From Sipunculus nudus (taxonomy: Eukaryota > Annelida > Sipuncula > Golfingiida > Sipunculidae): a DNA stretch of 64,000 bases. Location: contig CM049311.1 in the NCBI GenBank assembly GCA_026874595.1, forward strand, positions 50,717,676-50,781,675, read 5' to 3'. The first letter of the stretch is position 1. Each line of letters starts with the position of its first letter. This document shows, one piece after another, positions 59,301 through 64,000 of this stretch. A program made the translations under genes and the position numbers. A model generated the notes under the pieces. It searched no databases. It had not been told where the DNA came from and was given only the letters and a program-made list of their open reading frames with translations.

Positions 59301-62273
59301 TAACCTTATGGTACCTCCCTCCCCCTCCTGCCACCCTTCAAATATGTTGCAATACTTATAGTAACTGTTAACAGTAATTTTTCCTTTTAGTGCCTTGGAT
59401 TTAATTTTCACAGCATGTACATCAAGTCAGTGGTATGCAGTGTTCTAGGCTGTTACATAACTCCTTCACTCCTGGCCTACTGCCTCTGTGAGTGTCTTGG
59501 TCAGGCAGTAATTACCAGAGAGCTTCTCTCTCTCTCATTGTCTCTCTCTCATTCTCTCTCTCTCTCTCCATGACAGTCTAGCTCTCTCTCTCTCTCAAAC
59601 CCCTGGGTCTCCCTTCCACCCCCCCCCCCCCCCGCCCCACCCCATTCTGTTGACAGGTACTATATGCCAGATTAATTAGCTATAAATCTTAATGCAATTT
59701 AGAAATGTGAATCAACTTAAATATTTGCATAAATATGTTATACTTTATTTGTTTTTTTTTCCTGGCTCAGTAGAATAGGAATTAAAAGGATTTGCTTTGT
59801 TTCTCCATCTTTCTGCCTGTTTTAAATATTTAATAATAATGAATAAACTTTTTTTTCCTGTAAGCACTGTTGAACTAAATTTCATATCATCTGTGTATAT
59901 GCAAGAGTGTTGTAACTCCCACCATCCCCTTCCCCCACCCCATCGAATCCTTGCTCCTTGGCATTGTGAACAATAGTTCTATTGCAACTGCATAAAATTT
60001 AACCATTGAAGAAAATATATACAGAGAGACAGGCCTTGTAACTCCAATCATAACCCCCCCCCCCCCCCCCATCGAGTCCTTCCATCTGTTGAAAGGGAAT
60101 ATTATGGCACTGTATACATATAAATAGAAAAAAAGATTTTAAAAAAATTGGATCTCATTAGACAAATGTGTAAACTTTTGAATGGTCAACAGCTTATCAA
60201 AAAGGTAACCAATAGAAATGCATGGTCAGATCTAAAAATATTATTTGCAACAAATTCTTCAATATTATCAACAAATCATGGCATAGATTACCTCTTCTAT
60301 TCAGACTATCTACACTTCATAATATTTTAGATTTTAACCTATCAGGTGTTAAAGTACTGTTGTATGATCTGTCCGCTCTTTCTCCTTTTCTCTCTTTATC
60401 CACCCCTCCTTGCTGCCCTCACTGTTTCCTATTTCAAACCCAATCTCCATGTCAGCCTCAGTAAACAAGAACAAGATGAATCATATATAATTTATATTTT
60501 GTATATCTATTTGTCCATACTTACCTATGTACATGCCAGAAATTATTCCAATATTGTGTAATATGTAGACATGTTGGACATCAAAATAATGTACCTTGCC
60601 AAGACTTAAGAGATTTTAAGTCATACAGTCACAAAATCATAAATCCCCTCATCAGCAAAGTTAATCATAACATTATATCTGTCAAATTGAAATCTTGCAG
60701 ACTTCCAAACACTATAGATCCTTCAACAAATAGCCTTATCATTATTCTGCCACTACTTAGTATACTGTCATTGCATTCATATTTGCTCAAATATATTGCT
60801 ATTTTCAATCCCTCCCAAATAAATAAAAAATAAACCACTATATTTAAATTCATATTTATCCATCAGTCAGGGTATTTCATATATCATATACTCACATATT
60901 TCTTTATATTCCTTTATAATAGCCCAACATGACCATGATATTCATAAGCTTTATCAACTCAATGTAGTATCTCATTGGTGATTCATTTATAGTCCAAACA
61001 CAATCAGTTTAGGGCCTAACCCATGGGTCCCTTGTTTTGACATTTAAAGATGTGGTCATCTTTTTACAGGGCACAGATCATAACCATTCAACCTAGAATC
61101 TTCTTACTTGACATCCAGGAAGCCCATATAATATCTGTGTCTATAAATGGCTTGGCAGACTGCGAACTATGTCAGGTTAGGCAAAAAGTAAAGTTTCAGT
61201 GTGTATCTATTTATAGTTTTGGCAGACTGCCAACTGTATCAGATTAGGCAACAGGTCAAAAGTTCAGTCAGTACAGATAAACACAGGTCAAGAGTTCACT
61301 CAGTGCTGTAGCTGCGGCTAGCAATTTGTTATGGTTCACTCAGGACAACTGCCTGTTACAGCTGAGCTTAGTCAGCCAAGTGCACCTGACTCAAGATAAG
61401 TTTGATGTATCTGACTGAAATTTTGGCCTGTCTTTGCATCTTTGCATCTTTGATGGCTTTCTTGTGCACAAGACTGGTGTTGCCACCTACAATTATTTTT
61501 GTATACTGTATGTACCTGCTAATTTCTCAGGAGGGATTTGATGTATCAGCCTGATATTGTGCACAACTATACTTATTACATAGCTTCAAGACTAGTGGCG
61601 CCACCTACAATACTTTTTTGACAATGTGTGCTCCTGCTTATTTCTTAGAAGTGATTTGATATATCTGCCTGTAATGGTGCATGTCCAAACATCATCTATG
61701 GCTTTCTCATAAACAAGACTGCTGTTGCCACTTACAATTATTTTTATGTTGTGTACATCTATGCCAGTATTTCAGGAGTGAGGTTTGTAAATGGTGTTTG
61801 TACTCAGGTGTAAAATATTTAGTACTTGTATTTTATGCATACATGTCACACATGTACTTTAAAAGTAATCAAATACCTTTCAAATAATGGTTAAGCATGT
61901 TATCATGGAAATTTAAAACTGATGTATATTCCTTTGCACTGGTTCATATTAGGCCTTTAGTCCTTGTTTATGTTACAATTTGATGATTTCTTTAAAAATT
62001 AAGAAATGGCTGAGCACCAGGACCTATAGGTCTCTTGTTTGTATACAGTCAGTTTGAAACAATGACCAGATCAGAATTTTTTTAATTTTCAGGGAAAACC
62101 AAGTAAAAAGTACTTTCAAATAGATGAAATACAGAAAAATACTTAATAAATTTTTTTGCATGGAGTTTCAGGAAGACAATAATAACGGGAGGCCATGTAA
62201 ATAAAAAAAACCTTATCATTACTAGAGGTATGTATACCTAGAGCCCTTTGATTCACATATTTCTCTGTATCAG
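56353..62273 (+). repeat. Degraded copies of composite-repeat heads, modules and tails (intron 3)
   Basis: Recognisable pieces in + orientation: a head at 56380-56560 and the terminal hairpin GTCATGACCCATGGGTCACTTGTT ending near 56902 (longer than quoted elsewhere by its stem); a module start at 57158-57960; a head at 58258-58420 (AAAGTCATCTGAGCTATAGCGAT); a terminus near 61010-61030; a module 3' part and tail at 61135-61968; and another terminus near 62007-62038. Between them are a CT-rich microsatellite (59519-59598) and poly-C runs (about 59619-59633 and 60053-60070). No exon was found other than the one at 62274. Confidence 0.55.
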
Positions 62274-62390
62274 GTCTGGCCAGATGATGTGGTGCCAGGA
62301 TTTCAGGACACTGTATTGAGGTTCTATAAGAAAAGTGAGCAGTTGGCAATGCAGATTCTTGATGCCATGGCACTAGGATTGGGCCTTGAA
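62274..62390 (+). CDS. 2-oxoglutarate/Fe(II) oxygenase, coding exon 4 (gene continues beyond window)
   Basis: 117 bp between a TTTCTCTGTATCAG acceptor and a GTATGT donor, phase 0 at both ends. It encodes VWPDDVVPGFQDTVLRFYKK then SEQLAMQILDAMALGLGLE. The WPDxVPGFQ and ILxAMALGLGLE features are standard for the helical linker before the catalytic barrel in isopenicillin-N-synthase-like oxygenases and follow directly on exon 3. Together the four exons give 163 residues, about half of a typical ~320-350-residue protein. The Fe(II) ligands and the 2-oxoglutarate-binding Arg must lie in exons right of the window. Confidence 0.9.
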
Positions 62391-63349
62391 GTATGTATGA
62401 TAGTGGTTTCTACCAACATTTTATTCATTGTTTGCTGTTAGTAATCAACCAGTGTTACAACCAACAGATCGTTAAATTAAACATTATGTGCGTTCACCAC
62501 TTAATATAATTTTTAGAGTGAATATTGTGAGCGCACACCAAAATAATATTGGACAAAATATGTAATAAGTTAACAGATATAATTTGGCATTGTCCATGGG
62601 TTACTTGTTGTAAAAATGATAGAAGCATAACATATATTATGGCAAGTAATTTCCGACCTAAATTATAATTATAAATTAATATAGCTAAAACAGAAATTTG
62701 TCCTATGAGCCTTATTAGCTTTTCTATTTGAAAGTATTCAACTCACAAGCTAACTCAAAATAGGACTGATAATTAGTGCACATAAAAGTCATCTGCATTC
62801 ATAACATGTCATCTACTTGCTTTGTCTTGTATCTAGTACCCTGTTAGACCACAGGAAAACATCACAGGAATTATTGTTATTATTTTGGTTACACACTGAA
62901 CAAAATCTTGTTTTAACCTTGAACCTATTTCAATCATATAATCATAATGAGTAGTTCATAATCACCATAGCATAGTGTGTCACTTCAAATTTAGGTCTCT
63001 CAGTTTTACTTGGCAGATCTAGAGTAATCCAAACTTATATCTCTCTGTCTTCATATGTAAGATCAGATATAATTATATTTATGTGCCACAAGTCCAAGAA
63101 ATTTGTTTTATCATACAAAATTCATTGATGTGATGCTGATTGAGAAATGATATCATAGCACATTCAACAAAAAACAAGACATCCAGAGGTCATGCACTTG
63201 CTGAAATTCAGACAAACAGTAATACCAAGGTCAAGGTCAGTGAGGGCAGTGTGACATAAAATGTGGTACAGTTTATGTGGCTGTGACTATTTTCAATAAA
63301 GATGTGAAGGTTAAACTCTGACCCAGATTGAAAAACAGATAACTATAAC
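62391..63349. other. Gene-free start of intron 4
   Basis: AT-rich. One composite-repeat terminus-like CCATGGGTTACTTGTT is at about 62594-62610, and AGGTCAAGGTCAGTG lies at about 63229-63243. No exon was recognised. Confidence 0.5.
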
Positions 63350-64000
63350 TTTTTTTTTTTTTTTTTTTTTTTTATTCTCAAAAGACAAATGATACAACAA
63401 TTACACTACATGACATGACAAATTACATTACATCACATAAACAATGAATTACACAAGCAAACATAATTGAACATTGAGCTGACACTATACAATTCACACC
63501 ACAATACATATTACTCACAAGTTACAGTTACAGAAAAAAACACATGCTATAAAATATTGATAGTTTCTGTGGAATACAAAGTCTTTTAACTATGCATAAT
63601 ATATAATACTTTTTTTTACATGGATCCATAGGGACCTGTATTTATCTATGTAAAAAAATAGTATTTACATCAAGGTGCTTCAGATCTAAACTGGTGTATG
63701 AGCACCTCTATGCATCTACATATACATATGCATATACATACTTCTATATACACATGGACGCTCATACACATATACACATATATATTTATTACATTAGTTT
63801 CAAGTTAATGACTAATTAGTGCAAATGAGGTAACATTATGTTCCGTTTCTTTACATGTAAGGACATTTTATCTTTACTTTGTGCAATAGTATACTCAGTG
63901 TTTTGTACAGATATTATTCTACGAACAAAATCTGCAAAAAGGTCGACTTCATATTCTTTTCTATTAAAATACAGAGTAAGTTTATATGTCAATATAATCT
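63350..64000 (-). mobile_element. LINE 3' end, continuing beyond the window
   Basis: On the minus strand a frame from the window edge reads ILTYKLTLYFNRKEYEVDLF and continues about 30 residues to a stop near 63824, followed by a ~450-bp 3' UTR and a 24-base poly-A tail (poly-T on +, 63350-63373). The ILTYK-type end resembles that of the LINE at 11840-12984 (DIFILTYKFF), so both probably belong to related L1/Tx1-like groups. The rest of ORF2 lies outside. Confidence 0.6.

Noticed and set aside
60148-60330. 60-codon frame as a LINE or gene fragment
   Set aside because: No motif of a known family could be supported.

Overview
The window looks like AT-rich nuclear DNA from an animal, most likely a marine invertebrate and plausibly a mollusc or other lophotrochozoan. 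The reasons are a spliced gene with 2-12 kb introns, very dense non-coding repeats, long TA and homopolymer tracts, a Ty3/gypsy LTR retrotransposon and LINE remnants, with no operons or bacterial-style gene packing. The phylum call is inference from repeat style only. I see no tRNA, rRNA or CRISPR.

One cellular gene is supported. A 2-oxoglutarate/Fe(II)-dependent oxygenase of the isopenicillin-N-synthase-like group runs on the + strand, with coding exons at 37259-37450, 49718-49833, 51776-51839 and 62274-62390. They join in phase into 163 residues of the N-terminal half. The iron-binding domain lies beyond the right edge. A splice acceptor just before the ATG implies a non-coding 5' exon further left.

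Everything else is mobile or repeated DNA. From left to right: 1-860 is a decayed minus-strand Ty3/gypsy-type pol piece in which integrase seems to follow protease directly. 1315-2400 is a dispersed repeat found again at 47885-48575. 2712-3586 is a DNA transposon with terminal inverted repeats. 9667-13835 is a 28-bp minisatellite split by a tandem-repeat element whose four ~330-bp units each carry a CTCF-like motif, and by a LINE 3' end. 13862-18186 is a long composite repeat with a Helitron-like element (16477-17999) nested in it. 19395-20345 is strand-skewed low-complexity DNA. 21351-21850 is a TAATAG array with a Harbinger-like MITE.

An 8.4-kb minus-strand Ty3/gypsy retrotransposon occupies 23260-31686, with 778-bp LTRs, a TAAT target duplication, primer-binding site and polypurine tract. 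Its Gag reads RRM-like domain, PNMA-like capsid, CCHC knuckle, and is followed by a textbook -1 frameshift signal into pol. It carries several nonsense mutations and one frameshift although the LTRs are still close to each other.

The oxygenase introns (37451-62273) hold further copies of the long composite family (40674-44176, 52162-56352 and fragments to 62040), an inverted Helitron copy (44734-46206), a third Helitron copy split by a hAT element with an 8-bp target duplication, a 324-328-bp tandem element (37924-39178), and a 34-bp minisatellite in intron 2. A 12-bp palindrome, GGTGGCGCCACC, recurs at least 13 times across three repeat architectures. The window ends in the 3' end of a second LINE.
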